A stretch of DNA of 64,000 nucleotides from Lacrimispora saccharolytica (GTDB lineage Bacteria; Bacillota; Clostridia; Lachnospirales; Lachnospiraceae). Under the pieces are notes generated by a model. That model ran no database searches and was not told the DNA's origin. It was given only the letters and a program-made list of their open reading frames with translations. The position numbers were made by a program, and so were the translations under genes. Location of the stretch: assembly GCA_016899975.1 (NCBI GenBank), contig JACJJN010000012.1, positions 1 through 64,000 of the forward strand, given 5' to 3'. Shown in pieces: positions 37,546-45,514 of this stretch. Position 1 is the stretch's first letter; each line of letters begins with the position of its first letter.

Positions 37546-39123
37546 ATGCGAAAAGAATGTTCCGTTTTCGGGACGGAGATACGAAAATCTGCCGAAAGAT
37601 TTTTTTCCTTTGCAAAGAGCCACAAAGGAGTCATCAGCATTCTGGCGCTGTGGCTTCTGTTTCTGTACGGTGTCCGGATTTTTTATTATGATATTTCCAT
37701 CGACAGCGAAGCCGCTCTTTCTTCACAGCAGGAACTTTTGGATTCCTGGCTCACCATTGACCGGTTCGGTCTGGTGTTCACGAAGAAACTGTTTTTCATG
37801 AGCCGGTTTGTTCCCTATGTGTCTAACTTTCTGATGATACTTGCTCTGGGATGTTCCGCCTTTTTCTTTGACTTCTGTGTGGAAGAATGGCGCGGAAAAG
37901 ACTCCCGCTACCGAATGTTTTTTTACATTTTCCCCATTGCTTACGTCAGCGCTCCCTGTCTGGCGGAACAGTTTTTCTTTACCCTGCAGTCTTTTGAAAT
38001 TGCCTGGGCGGGGCTCCTCTGTATGGCAGCCGTCTACTGCTTCAGCCGCTGGCTGTTTTACCAGGAAAGTTTTCTCTGGATCATACCGGGAACGGTCTTT
38101 ATGGTCTGGTCCTTTGGTTCCTACCAGGCATTTGCCAGTCTGTTTCTCTCAGTCGCACTGGTTTCTTTTCTGCTGTCTTATCAGAATCCCTCCGTGCGGC
38201 TGCAGGAAAAGAAGTCATGGCTCTTCTGCTGCTTAAAGTATGTCACTGTTTTCTGCGTCGGTCTCCTGCTCTATGTGATGGCCGGAAAAATCATCCGGCT
38301 GTCCTCCGGGATCGAAGCCACCGATTATGTCAACAACATGTATTTCTGGAACAGCACCGATTTCAGGGCATCCCTGCGAAGTGTTCTGTCTGACTGTGCA
38401 CGGGTCTACCTGGGATACTGGCCTGAATTCTTCCACTGGATGTTTGCTCCTGCCATGTTGATCTGTTCCCTCCTGCTGCTGCGGCGCGGACGGAAGATGG
38501 AACGAAATGGATTTCCGTTCTATGTGGCGGCGCTGGCGCTGTTGGTGCTGTCTCCGGTTTTCCTCTCTTTCATCAGCGGCTCCCATCAGCCACTGCGCGG
38601 CCAGTTTTCCTATGTATTTGTCTTTGCCTTTTTCCTGGCGGGAATGACAACCCTTACCCGGAAATCCCTTGCCATTCTCTGCTGCCTGGCAGGCGTCTTC
38701 GTATCGCTGCAGCAGGGTCAGAGGATGACACAGCTTTTCCATACCGCCTTTGTTACCTACAATCAGGACAAGGCTCTTGCAGCTTCCCTCTACGAAAGAA
38801 TTTCGCAGACAGCAGCAGACGCCGGGCTGGAAGAATATCCCGTGGTATTTGTGGGAACGAAAAGCGCAAATTTTACCGAAGACGCCCGGAAAGGCGAGAT
38901 GATCGGCGCATCCTTTTTCGAATGGGATGCCTCCAGCTACTGTGGTTCAACGAACCGCATTATAGATTTCTGTGACACGCTGGGATACGATATGGAAAAG
39001 CCTACCCAGGAACAGGCTTCATTTGCTCAGGCTCAGGCAGTCTCCATGCCCGTCTGGCCCGCAGCCGGCAGCGTGCAGCAAATGAACGGAATCGTGATCA
39101 TCAAACTGTCCGATGCCATGTAA
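37546..39123 (+). CDS. GtrII-like glucosyltransferase-domain membrane protein, copy 2
   Basis: Also 525 residues when started at the ATG at 37546 (GGAAGG ten bases upstream). It aligns end to end with the copy at 35537-37114: YYDISIDSEAALSSQQELLD, WLTIDRFGLVFTKKLFFMSR, SYQAFASLFLSVALVSFLLS, and FEWDASSYCGSTNRIIDFCD in the C-terminal part. Divergence is considerable, so the duplication is old or the genes have specialised. A longer frame upstream to 37450 has no good ribosome binding site. The spoIIID position suggests possible expression during sporulation, but no sigma-E or sigma-K promoter was identified. Confidence 0.78.
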   Translation: MRKECSVFGTEIRKSAERFFSFAKSHKGVISILALWLLFLYGVRIFYYDISIDSEAALSSQQELLDSWLTIDRFGLVFTKKLFFMSRFVPYVSNFLMILALGCSAFFFDFCVEEWRGKDSRYRMFFYIFPIAYVSAPCLAEQFFFTLQSFEIAWAGLLCMAAVYCFSRWLFYQESFLWIIPGTVFMVWSFGSYQAFASLFLSVALVSFLLSYQNPSVRLQEKKSWLFCCLKYVTVFCVGLLLYVMAGKIIRLSSGIEATDYVNNMYFWNSTDFRASLRSVLSDCARVYLGYWPEFFHWMFAPAMLICSLLLLRRGRKMERNGFPFYVAALALLVLSPVFLSFISGSHQPLRGQFSYVFVFAFFLAGMTTLTRKSLAILCCLAGVFVSLQQGQRMTQLFHTAFVTYNQDKALAASLYERISQTAADAGLEEYPVVFVGTKSANFTEDARKGEMIGASFFEWDASSYCGSTNRIIDFCDTLGYDMEKPTQEQASFAQAQAVSMPVWPAAGSVQQMNGIVIIKLSDAM

Positions 39124-39134
39124 CGGAAAAAAGA

Positions 39135-39173
39135 ATGAGCGCATTACACTTTCCCGCAAAGTGATGCGCTCAT
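39135..39173. terminator. bidirectional terminator between GtrII copy 2 and thiH
   Basis: ATGAGCGCAT and ATGCGCTCAT pair, with inner CACTTT/AAAGTG, and the plus strand continues TTTTCCTT. On the minus strand it is followed by TCTTTTTTCC. It fits convergent genes on both sides. Confidence 0.85.
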
Positions 39174-39205
39174 TTTCCTTATACTCTTTTACTTATACAG
39201 TTTTC

Positions 39206-40423
39206 TTATACGTAAATATAATCCGCCATCACCGGCTGCAGTCCCTCATCCAGCAGTCCGTCATAAACCTCCTGCACAGAACGAGTATCAGAAATCTCAA
39301 ACTGAGCGTCTCCCTTGTCTTCCATCTCTTCCACATGCTCCCCGATTCCCGTGCTGACCCCGGCGGAGATCTTTGTGGCAGCGATCTTCATCAGATTGTC
39401 TCTCACTCGGGCGCATTCCCTGGTGGAAACGGTGATGCCCGCGAACGGCATAAACAGCCGGTAAGCGCAGACCACCTGCAGAAGCTGCGCCTCATGGACA
39501 TCCATCGGATTGATCTTGTCATTGTTAATGATCGGACGCAGGCGCGGACAGGAGAACGCAATCTCCGCCTGGGGATATTTTTTCTGCAGATACCATGCAT
39601 GCATGCCGGTGGCAAAAGCATCCTTGCGGAAGTCGTCCAGTCCAAGCAGCGCGCCGAATCCCACGCCGCGCATTCCGCCTCTCAGCGCCCTTTCCTGGGC
39701 ATTCAGGCGATACGGAAAGATTCTCTTATGCCCTGCCAGATGCAGCGTCTCATATTTATCCGCATGATAGGTTTCCTGAAAAACTGTCACATAGTCTGCT
39801 CCGCATTCATGGAGATACGCATAATCCTCCGTATTCATCGGATAGACTTCCAGGCCGATGACCCGGAAATATTTCCGCGCAATCTTACATGCCTCTCCTA
39901 TATACTCCACCGTTGACTTCGTTTTGCTCTCCCCGGTCAGGATCAGAATCTCCTGAAGGCCGCTTTTAGCGATCGCCTCCATCTCCTTCTCGATCTCCTC
40001 CGGGGTAAGCTGTGCCCGGCGGATCTTATTATGGCAGTTGAATCCGCAGTAAATACAGAAATTCTCGCAGTAATTGGCAATATAGATCGGCGTGAACATG
40101 CTGATGGAATTTCCGAAATATTTCTCTTTTTCCTTCTTTGCACAGACCGCAATCTCTTCCAGCAGCGGAAGTGCCGCGGGAGAAAGAAGCGCCCCGAAAT
40201 CCTCCGGCGTCCGGTATTCATGTGCCAGAGCCATTCTGACATCTTCCGCCGTAAACATGTCCGGATCATACTGTTCTGCGGCGGAGAGCACCTGATCCAT
40301 GACGTCGCTTTCCAGAACCTCCATATCCGGAAGATATTTCATATGATCGATACGGTTCTTCTTCTGAAACTCCCGGATCTCATCGTTCAGAATACTTTCA
40401 TTTACATGGTTTTCCGTGCTCAT
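39206..40423 (-). CDS. thiH: 2-iminoacetate synthase (radical SAM), thiazole synthesis
   Basis: ThiH splits tyrosine into dehydroglycine and p-cresol for the thiazole half of thiamine. The 405 residues carry the radical SAM cluster motif C-x3-C-x2-C at Cys 119, 123 and 126 (ANYCENFCIYCGFNC), then ILILTGESKTK, GLEVYPMNTEDYAYLHECGA and SCPRLRPIINN. This matches the anaerobe-type ThiH. It is the last gene of thiS-thiF-thiG-thiH and starts three bases after thiG. Confidence 0.95.
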   Translation of the reverse strand: MSTENHVNESILNDEIREFQKKNRIDHMKYLPDMEVLESDVMDQVLSAAEQYDPDMFTAEDVRMALAHEYRTPEDFGALLSPAALPLLEEIAVCAKKEKEKYFGNSISMFTPIYIANYCENFCIYCGFNCHNKIRRAQLTPEEIEKEMEAIAKSGLQEILILTGESKTKSTVEYIGEACKIARKYFRVIGLEVYPMNTEDYAYLHECGADYVTVFQETYHADKYETLHLAGHKRIFPYRLNAQERALRGGMRGVGFGALLGLDDFRKDAFATGMHAWYLQKKYPQAEIAFSCPRLRPIINNDKINPMDVHEAQLLQVVCAYRLFMPFAGITVSTRECARVRDNLMKIAATKISAGVSTGIGEHVEEMEDKGDAQFEISDTRSVQEVYDGLLDEGLQPVMADYIYV

Positions 40424-40426
40424 GGA

Positions 40427-41284
40427 TCAGCCCTCCTGTTCCCGAAGATATCCGGTCAGCGGTGAGGACGGACTGGCTCCTTTTTCTCTCACTCTGCCGG
40501 GAACGGAGAGATAAGCTTCCCTTCCTGCCTGGATTGCCTTGCGGAAAGCATCCGCCATCAGCGGAATATTGCCCGCCGTCGCAATGGCCGTGTTTGCCAT
40601 AACTGCCGTGACACCCATCTCCATCGCCTCACACGCCTGGGACGGTCTGCCGATCCCTGCGTCCACGATCACCGGAAGATCAATTTCATCCACCAGGATC
40701 TGGATAAATTCCTTCGTACACAGCCCTTTGTTGGAACCGATCGGCGCTCCCAGAGGCATCACACATGCCGCGCCTGCCTCCACCAGATCCCGCGCGGTAT
40801 TCAGATCCGGGAACATATATGGCATTACCGTAAATCCTTCTTTCGCCAGAATTTCCGTGGCTTTCACGGTCTCCTGATTGTCCGGAAGGAGATACCTGGT
40901 ATCTCTCATGATCTCAATTTTTACCAGATCGCTTCCGCATACCTCTCTGGATAATCTGGCAATCCGCACAGCCTCCTCCGCATTTCTGGCGCCGGAAGTG
41001 TTCGGCAGAAGTGTTACGTTGTCCGGAATATAATCCAGGATATTTGCCATTCCCCCTTCATTGACTCTGCGCAGCGCCAGTGTCACAATCTGCGCCTGCG
41101 CCCGCTCCACTGCCGCCCGGATCAGTTCCAGAGAATATTTGCCCGAACCCAGAATAAATCTGGAAGTAAAGGTATGATTTCCGAGTTTCCATACATCCTG
41201 TTTTCCACCTTGTTCCTGATTCTGCGTAGTGTTTTCCACAATCTTCTCCAAAGTACCGTCGGTTGTCCCCATTTTTCTATCCAT
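40427..41284 (-). CDS. thiG: thiazole synthase
   Basis: It condenses deoxyxylulose 5-phosphate, dehydroglycine and ThiS-thiocarboxylate into thiazole phosphate. The 285 residues form a TIM barrel: [59 protein letters not shown] (the Schiff-base Lys region), and [19 protein letters not shown]. About 25 extra Gln/Glu-rich residues precede the core. I choose the ATG at 41284 (GGAGG nine bases upstream) over the TTG at 41290. Confidence 0.94.
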   Translation of the reverse strand: MDRKMGTTDGTLEKIVENTTQNQEQGGKQDVWKLGNHTFTSRFILGSGKYSLELIRAAVERAQAQIVTLALRRVNEGGMANILDYIPDNVTLLPNTSGARNAEEAVRIARLSREVCGSDLVKIEIMRDTRYLLPDNQETVKATEILAKEGFTVMPYMFPDLNTARDLVEAGAACVMPLGAPIGSNKGLCTKEFIQILVDEIDLPVIVDAGIGRPSQACEAMEMGVTAVMANTAIATAGNIPLMADAFRKAIQAGREAYLSVPGRVREKGASPSSPLTGYLREQEG

Positions 41285-41286
41285 GT

Positions 41287-41946
41287 TCAATTTCCTCCCT
41301 GCTGCATAATATTTAAAATCAATTCCAGGATCATATTTGCCTCATGAGCGGCACAGAGCGCGACTCTCGGAGCCATCAGCCCGCGTCCTTCCACCGCCTC
41401 CGTCGTCTCGTCTCCGCAAAGATAGATCCTCTTCATAACCTTTCTGGTATGTATCGCATTGCTGTCCCCGAATCCTGCCATTCCGCTGCCGCACACCAGA
41501 TATTTTTCCGGAAAATGTTCCATGATCCCGTTGACCAGCATCGCCTTGTTTTCCGGCACATCAAAGGCTTCACAGATAATCTCATCCTCTGTAAAAAGCT
41601 CCGCCACATTGTCCTGTGTGACCTTCACCGTATCTGTCCGTATATCAAGATACGGATGGATTTCCAGAAGCTGTTCCCTGAGCGCGTCGGTCTTTGGCTT
41701 TCCAAGGTGCCGGATGAAATAATGCTGGCGGTTCAGATTACTCAAATCCACACAGTCATAGTCGATCAGATGCAGATGTCCCACGCCCGTCCGCGCAAGC
41801 TGTACCGCCACATTCGATCCCAGGCCTCCAAGCCCTGCCACCGCCACGCGGGCATCGGACAGTTTTTGCTGAATCTCCTTTCCATGGCGCAGTTCCAGGA
41901 TATCCCTGATTTCTTCCCGAGAAGGAATCTTTGTATCACGTTCCAC
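41287..41946 (-). CDS. thiF: ThiS adenylyltransferase ThiF
   Basis: ThiF adenylates the C-terminal glycine of ThiS so that sulfur can be attached. The 219-residue E1-like protein has the nucleotide site [20 protein letters not shown], then [19 protein letters not shown], and [20 protein letters not shown]. It is the short ThiF form lacking a rhodanese domain. Its end touches the thiG start and its own start is 4 bp after thiS, so it is tightly coupled. Confidence 0.93.
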   Translation of the reverse strand: MERDTKIPSREEIRDILELRHGKEIQQKLSDARVAVAGLGGLGSNVAVQLARTGVGHLHLIDYDCVDLSNLNRQHYFIRHLGKPKTDALREQLLEIHPYLDIRTDTVKVTQDNVAELFTEDEIICEAFDVPENKAMLVNGIMEHFPEKYLVCGSGMAGFGDSNAIHTRKVMKRIYLCGDETTEAVEGRGLMAPRVALCAAHEANMILELILNIMQQGGN

Positions 41947-41950
41947 CGTT

Positions 41951-42148
41951 TTAGCCCCCTCCTACAAAACTTACGATCTCCAGGCAGTCTCCCTGACAGA
42001 TCTTCGTATCTTCATATCTGCTTTTCGGAACGATCTCCCCGTTTTTTTCCACGGCAACCCGGTCCGTACGGTACTGCTTACTCTCCAGATATTCTTTCAC
42101 CGTGACAGACCCTTCCAGCTCTTCCGGCTTTCCATTTACCGTAATCAT
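41951..42148 (-). CDS. thiS: sulfur carrier protein ThiS
   Basis: A 65-residue ubiquitin-fold protein (MITVNGKPEELEGSVTVKEY) ending FVGGG. The terminal GG is the attachment point for thiocarboxylate sulfur used in thiazole formation. The ATG at 42148 follows GGGAGGAG. It is the first gene of the thiSFGH operon, behind a structured leader. Confidence 0.93.
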   Translation of the reverse strand: MITVNGKPEELEGSVTVKEYLESKQYRTDRVAVEKNGEIVPKSRYEDTKICQGDCLEIVSFVGGG

Positions 42149-42164
42149 GATTCTCCTCCCTTCC

Positions 42165-42262
42165 AGTGAGCGCAGCAGTCACCAAATGGACCTGCAAAAA
42201 AAGAGTTCACAAAGAAATACACCCGCGGTGGTGTACCCCTTCATGAACTCTTACTGCTCACT
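42165..42262 (-). promoter_or_regulatory. terminator hairpin within the thiS leader (possible attenuator)
   Basis: On the minus strand AGAGTTCA pairs with TGAACTCT (42244-42251 and 42202-42209), with an inner stem TACACC/GGTGTA, followed by seven T. An outer arm AGTGAGCAGT (42253-42262) can pair with either ACTGCT or GCTCACT just before the ribosome binding site, giving possible alternative folds. The hairpin is between the thi promoter and thiS. I see no TPP-riboswitch core (no CTGAGA, no ACCTGAT box) and no T-box TGGN sequence. Confidence 0.6.
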
Positions 42263-42418
42263 CTCATTTGTTTTATATTCTGTTTTCTGCGCTCCCTTTT
42301 TGAATCTTTATCCGGAGCGCCACAAAATTACATACTCAATATATACTTCCGACATCTATTTGTCAATGTTTTTTTACTCCCGCGGCATGTCCGCTTGGCT
42401 CGCTGCCAGCGGAAATAA
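42175..42418 (+). repeat. split family A element around the thi leader
   Basis: 42175-42198 (GCAGTCACCAAATGGACCTG) matches the left half of family A and 42384-42418 (GGCATGTCCGCTTGGCTCGC) the right half, in the same orientation as the intact copy at 55919-55975. About 185 bp containing the thi promoter and terminator hairpin lie between the halves. Confidence 0.55.
42338..42366 (-). promoter_or_regulatory. promoter of the thiSFGH operon
   Basis: On the minus strand TTGACA (42366-42361) and TATATT (42343-42338) have a 17-bp spacer, close to the sigma-A consensus. A leader of about 180 nt results, beginning with a hairpin GGCGCTCC/GGGAGCGC. Confidence 0.8.
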
Positions 42419-42466
42419 AAAGCACCGTCCCCACAGCTCACACGTCTGCAAAAACAGTGCCTTCAG

Positions 42467-42539
42467 TGCGCCTTCAGGGACTCGAACCCTGGACAAATAG
42501 ATTAAGAGTCTACTGCTCTACCAACTGAGCTAAAGGCGC
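42467..42539 (-). tRNA. tRNA-Lys (anticodon CTT)
   Basis: On the minus strand GCGCCTT pairs with AAGGCGC, followed by discriminator A. The D arm is GCTCAGTTGGTAGAGC, the anticodon loop CTCTTAA gives CTT (reads AAG), and the T arm has CAGGGTTCGAGTCCCTG. The CCA end is not encoded. Confidence 0.95.
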
Positions 42540-42748
42540 ATTCATTATTTTGTTTCATTCCTCACCGGAACGCAAGAATTATTATATGCGATACAATGTC
42601 AAAAATCAACCCTTTTTTTATGATCTTTTTTGTTTTGTTATGATTTACAAATAATTGTTTATAATTTCTTTATTTTCACAACACAATGCACAAGTTTGCT
42701 GAACCGTAGATGCTTTGAAAATTACTTTCGTTAAGAGATGCCATCACA

Positions 42749-42830
42749 GCTTGCGGCAGGAGGTGTATCCATTCATCGAAAACCTCTTGTAACAGCTTTC
42801 AGCTGAATGATGACACCTTTTGCCGCAGGC
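42749..42830. repeat. long imperfect hairpin enclosing a degenerate family B copy
   Basis: GCTTGCGGCA pairs with TGCCGCAGGC, AGGTGT with ACACCT and ATTCA with TGAAT. The apex holds GTAACAGCTTTCAGCTGAAT, a degenerate family B palindrome. It follows the small ORF at 42841-42990 and could be its terminator, although no T run follows. Nothing else is supported between 42540 and 42840. Confidence 0.55.
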
Positions 42831-42840
42831 TGCTTCCCGC

Positions 42841-42990
42841 CTACTTGTTTTTCTTCGAAAGATCCACGCTCTTCAGGAGTTTTTCCAGATCTTTCAGTGA
42901 TTTCTGCATCTGAAAGATCTTTCCGCCTTTATGTTTGCTCTCATATTCCACTTCCGTGAGCTTCTGCTGCATGGAACCCTGCTTTTTCAT
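42841..42990 (-). CDS. small basic protein downstream of trmB
   Basis: A 49-codon frame beginning MKKQGSMQQKLTEVEYESKH and ending in LEKLLKSVDLSKKNK. It is Lys-rich and predicted helical, with no Cys. It lies 75 bp past the trmB stop codon on the same strand. Similar tiny charged ORFs often follow trmB in related genomes as far as I recall. The ribosome binding site is weak (AAAGGCAG). I cannot assign a function. Confidence 0.4.
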   Translation of the reverse strand: MKKQGSMQQKLTEVEYESKHKGGKIFQMQKSLKDLEKLLKSVDLSKKNK

Positions 42991-43064
42991 TTTATCGCTG
43001 CCTTTTGCCTTTTCAGAATCAATATATGAAAAAACTCAGAAAGATGATACCGGAGAAACCCCCG

Positions 43065-43724
43065 TTATTTAGCGAACCCTATACGGGCGATCAGCTTACA
43101 GATCGGATTCCCCATCGACGAGAACTTCTCTTCATATTCCGTCATCACATTTCCCCGGTTCATTTCCTTATCTGCATGCAGATCATAAGTGAACGCTTCC
43201 AGGATCCAGTTCTCTGCCGCCCCGATTTCGTCCAGTGAAAAGTCAAACAGATCTTTATTGTCCGTCTTAAACTCCACCTTCCCCTCATCCGGCAAAATCT
43301 TCTCATACCGCTCCAGAAACTCATGGGAAGTCAGACGGCGCTTGGCATGGCGGTCCTTGGGCCACGGATCGGAAAAATTAAGATAGATTCCAGCAACCTC
43401 ACCTTTTTCAAAAACCTCCGGAAGTTCCCTTGCATCCATCCGGATAAAGTACAGATTCGTCAGTTTCTCTTCCAGCTGTTCTGCTTTCTGTACGGCTCTC
43501 AGAAGCACACTGTCATACATCTCAATTCCGATATAATTGATGTCCGGATGTTTCTTCGCCATATCCATCAGAAAACGGCCTTTTCCCATCCCCACCTCAA
43601 TATAGACCGGCTGCGTTTTTTCAAAAACTGTATTCCAATTCCCACGATGGGTTTCCGGTTTCTGGATCACCCACGGGCTGTTGGCGATCACTTCCTTCGC
43701 CCCCTGTATATTTCTCAGTCTCAT
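43065..43724 (-). CDS. trmB: tRNA (guanine46-N7)-methyltransferase
   Basis: TrmB adds a 7-methyl group to G46 of tRNA using SAM. The 219 residues contain YIEVGMGKGRFLMDMAKKHP (SAM loop), IGIEMYDSVLLRAVQKAEQL, AGIYLNFSDPWPKDRHAKRR with the catalytic Asp and the family signature, and LTSHEFLERY. Length is canonical. The ATG at 43724 is preceded by a weak AAAGGATGG. Confidence 0.95.
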   Translation of the reverse strand: MRLRNIQGAKEVIANSPWVIQKPETHRGNWNTVFEKTQPVYIEVGMGKGRFLMDMAKKHPDINYIGIEMYDSVLLRAVQKAEQLEEKLTNLYFIRMDARELPEVFEKGEVAGIYLNFSDPWPKDRHAKRRLTSHEFLERYEKILPDEGKVEFKTDNKDLFDFSLDEIGAAENWILEAFTYDLHADKEMNRGNVMTEYEEKFSSMGNPICKLIARIGFAK

Positions 43725-43997
43725 ATTTTACCATCCTTTATTTTTGATTTCACTTTTCCACAAATCACGTTCCCTGCCTTTCCGGCGGAGACTTGCGGAC
43801 TTGTTATATCTTACTATAGATTTCCCGGAAAGAAAAGTCCTTTCCTTAATTGTCTGAATATTCCTATTTGCTGAAAATAGAACAGTTCTTTTCCCTGTTT
43901 TGTCTATCTTTTTTGGTGAATTTTTTCTAATCCCGACAATATCTTCCACCCAAATTTGTTTATCCTTCGATTCTTTTTATATTTCTTCAAATTACAT

Positions 43998-44026
43998 GTG
44001 ACATTTTTAACAAAAAGGTGTATGAT
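43998..44026 (+). promoter_or_regulatory. promoter of the V-type ATPase operon
   Basis: GTGACA (43998-44003) and TATGAT (44021-44026) with a 17-bp spacer. The leader of about 105 nt contains a family B palindrome and a TTCG-capped hairpin (ATCGCCTTCGGCGAT). No gene is visible in 43725-44136. Confidence 0.65.
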
Positions 44027-44041
44027 AAGTGTCGTGACATA

Positions 44042-44070
44042 GTAACAGTTCAGCCTTGCTGAACCGTTAC
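44042..44070. repeat. family B palindrome in the V-ATPase leader
   Basis: GTAACAGTTCAGCCTTGCTG continues AACCGTTAC, a near-perfect consensus copy in the 5' untranslated region. Confidence 0.75.
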
Positions 44071-44136
44071 ATGCAAAATCCATTTAAAATCGCCTTCGGC
44101 GATGGGATATTGTCGAATTTGCAAAGGAGGAGAGCT

Positions 44137-44448
44137 ATGGAATCTGTTATCAATAAGCTGACAGAGATTGAAGCGGCCGCGTCCGGAATTCTGGAAGGCG
44201 CCGCCAACCAGAACAAGGTTCTGGACCAGCAGCACAGTGAGCGAATTGCCGCTTTCGACCAGAAACTGGATGCCGATACGGTCCGCCGGCTGCAAAATGT
44301 CCAATCCGAACTGAAAAACAGGACAGATACCGAACTTCTGCACCTGCGTTCTGGAACCGCTGATCTTCTGGCTTCGCTGGATGATTATTATAATAAAAAC
44401 CATGATACATTGTCCACACAGATTTGTGAAAAACTGATAAGGAAGTGA
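44137..44448 (+). CDS. ntpF: V-type ATPase subunit G/H (peripheral stalk)
   Basis: A 103-residue, almost entirely helical protein (MESVINKLTEIEAAASGILE) with heptad-like repeats. It is the expected first gene of clostridial V-ATPase operons and partner of subunit E in the peripheral stalk. Identification rests mainly on length, coiled-coil character and operon position. The ATG at 44137 follows GGAGGAGAG; the longer upstream frame includes repeat sequence and is rejected. The C subunit starts four bases after its stop codon. Confidence 0.8.
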   Translation: MESVINKLTEIEAAASGILEGAANQNKVLDQQHSERIAAFDQKLDADTVRRLQNVQSELKNRTDTELLHLRSGTADLLASLDDYYNKNHDTLSTQICEKLIRK

Positions 44449-44452
44449 TGGT

Positions 44453-45493
44453 ATGAGCGGTCTTTTATCTTACAGCGGACTGACCACAAAAATCCGCGCA
44501 ATGCAAAGTCATCTGCTGGACGACAAAAATTTCCGTGAGATCGTAGAGCTTCCTAATGTACCGGCAGCCGTTTCCTACCTGAAACAACAGCCCTCTTACG
44601 CGGAATTGTTTCAGGGCTGCGAGGAATCAGACCTACACCGCGGACAGATTGAACAGATGCTCCGTCTGACCGTGTACAGAGATTTCAGTAAGCTTTACCG
44701 TTTTTCCAATCTGGAACAACGGAAATTTCTGACCAGTTATTTTAAGCGTTATGAGATCGCCATGTTAAAAGAATGCCTGAACAAAATTTTTGACCACAGG
44801 GATGTTACTTTGAATCTCTCTGTCTATCAGGATTTCTTTGACCGTCATTCTCAGCTTAACTTTGCCCTGGTCACCTCGTCCTCTTCCCCTGAGGAACTGG
44901 TTTCCAATCTGAAAGGGACAGAATATTACGATCCTCTGGTACACCTGAATACAATGGAACATCCGACATTGTTTGACTATGAGATGACTTTGGATCTCTA
45001 CTACTTTTCCCATCTTTGGAAAGAGCGGGAAAAAATCGCATCAAAAAAAGATCTGGAACAGCTGACCAAAGCCTGGGGAAGCAAATTTGATATGCTGAAT
45101 CTCCAGTGGATCTATCGGTCCAAGCGGTATTACCATATGACCAGCGCCAACATTTACGCATTGATCATTCCGGTTCATTACCGCCTGAAAAAATCCGAGG
45201 TCAAGACGCTTGTGGAGGAGGAGAATTTTGACGCCTTCTGCCAGCTGGTCCGCCAGACCTATTACGCAAAGCATTTTGAGCAGTTTACGACAGAAACCAT
45301 GGAAAGCATGTACGCCCAGATCATGAAGCACATCCTTTCCTCGGAATCCAGGAACCATCCCTATTCCCTGGCGACCGTCTACTCCTATCTGTACCATAAG
45401 GAACATGAAGTCAACCGGCTCATTATCGCTTTGGAATGTGTACGTTACAGCATTTCTCCGGATGAAGCAATGCAGTACGTCACCAAAACCTAA
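44453..45493 (+). CDS. ntpC: V-type ATPase subunit C/d (central stalk)
   Basis: The 346-residue protein (LLSYSGLTTKIRAMQSHLLD) belongs to the V0 AC39/d family, a funnel-shaped helical protein linking the rotor ring to the central shaft. It is rich in aromatic and charged helices with no membrane segment. Characteristic regions include FKRYEIAMLKECLNKIFDHR and LNLQWIYRSKRYYHM. Length is normal for the family. Confidence 0.9.
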   Translation: MSGLLSYSGLTTKIRAMQSHLLDDKNFREIVELPNVPAAVSYLKQQPSYAELFQGCEESDLHRGQIEQMLRLTVYRDFSKLYRFSNLEQRKFLTSYFKRYEIAMLKECLNKIFDHRDVTLNLSVYQDFFDRHSQLNFALVTSSSSPEELVSNLKGTEYYDPLVHLNTMEHPTLFDYEMTLDLYYFSHLWKEREKIASKKDLEQLTKAWGSKFDMLNLQWIYRSKRYYHMTSANIYALIIPVHYRLKKSEVKTLVEEENFDAFCQLVRQTYYAKHFEQFTTETMESMYAQIMKHILSSESRNHPYSLATVYSYLYHKEHEVNRLIIALECVRYSISPDEAMQYVTKT

Positions 45494-45514
45494 TCAAAGG
45501 GGAGGTGTTTTTGC

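Noticed and set aside
42196-42262. T-box or TPP riboswitch before thiS
   Set aside because: An ACCGCGG string occurs, but the T-box TGGN sequence is absent. The TPP boxes (CTGAGA, ACCTGAT) are missing as well. I report an unassigned attenuator-like leader instead.
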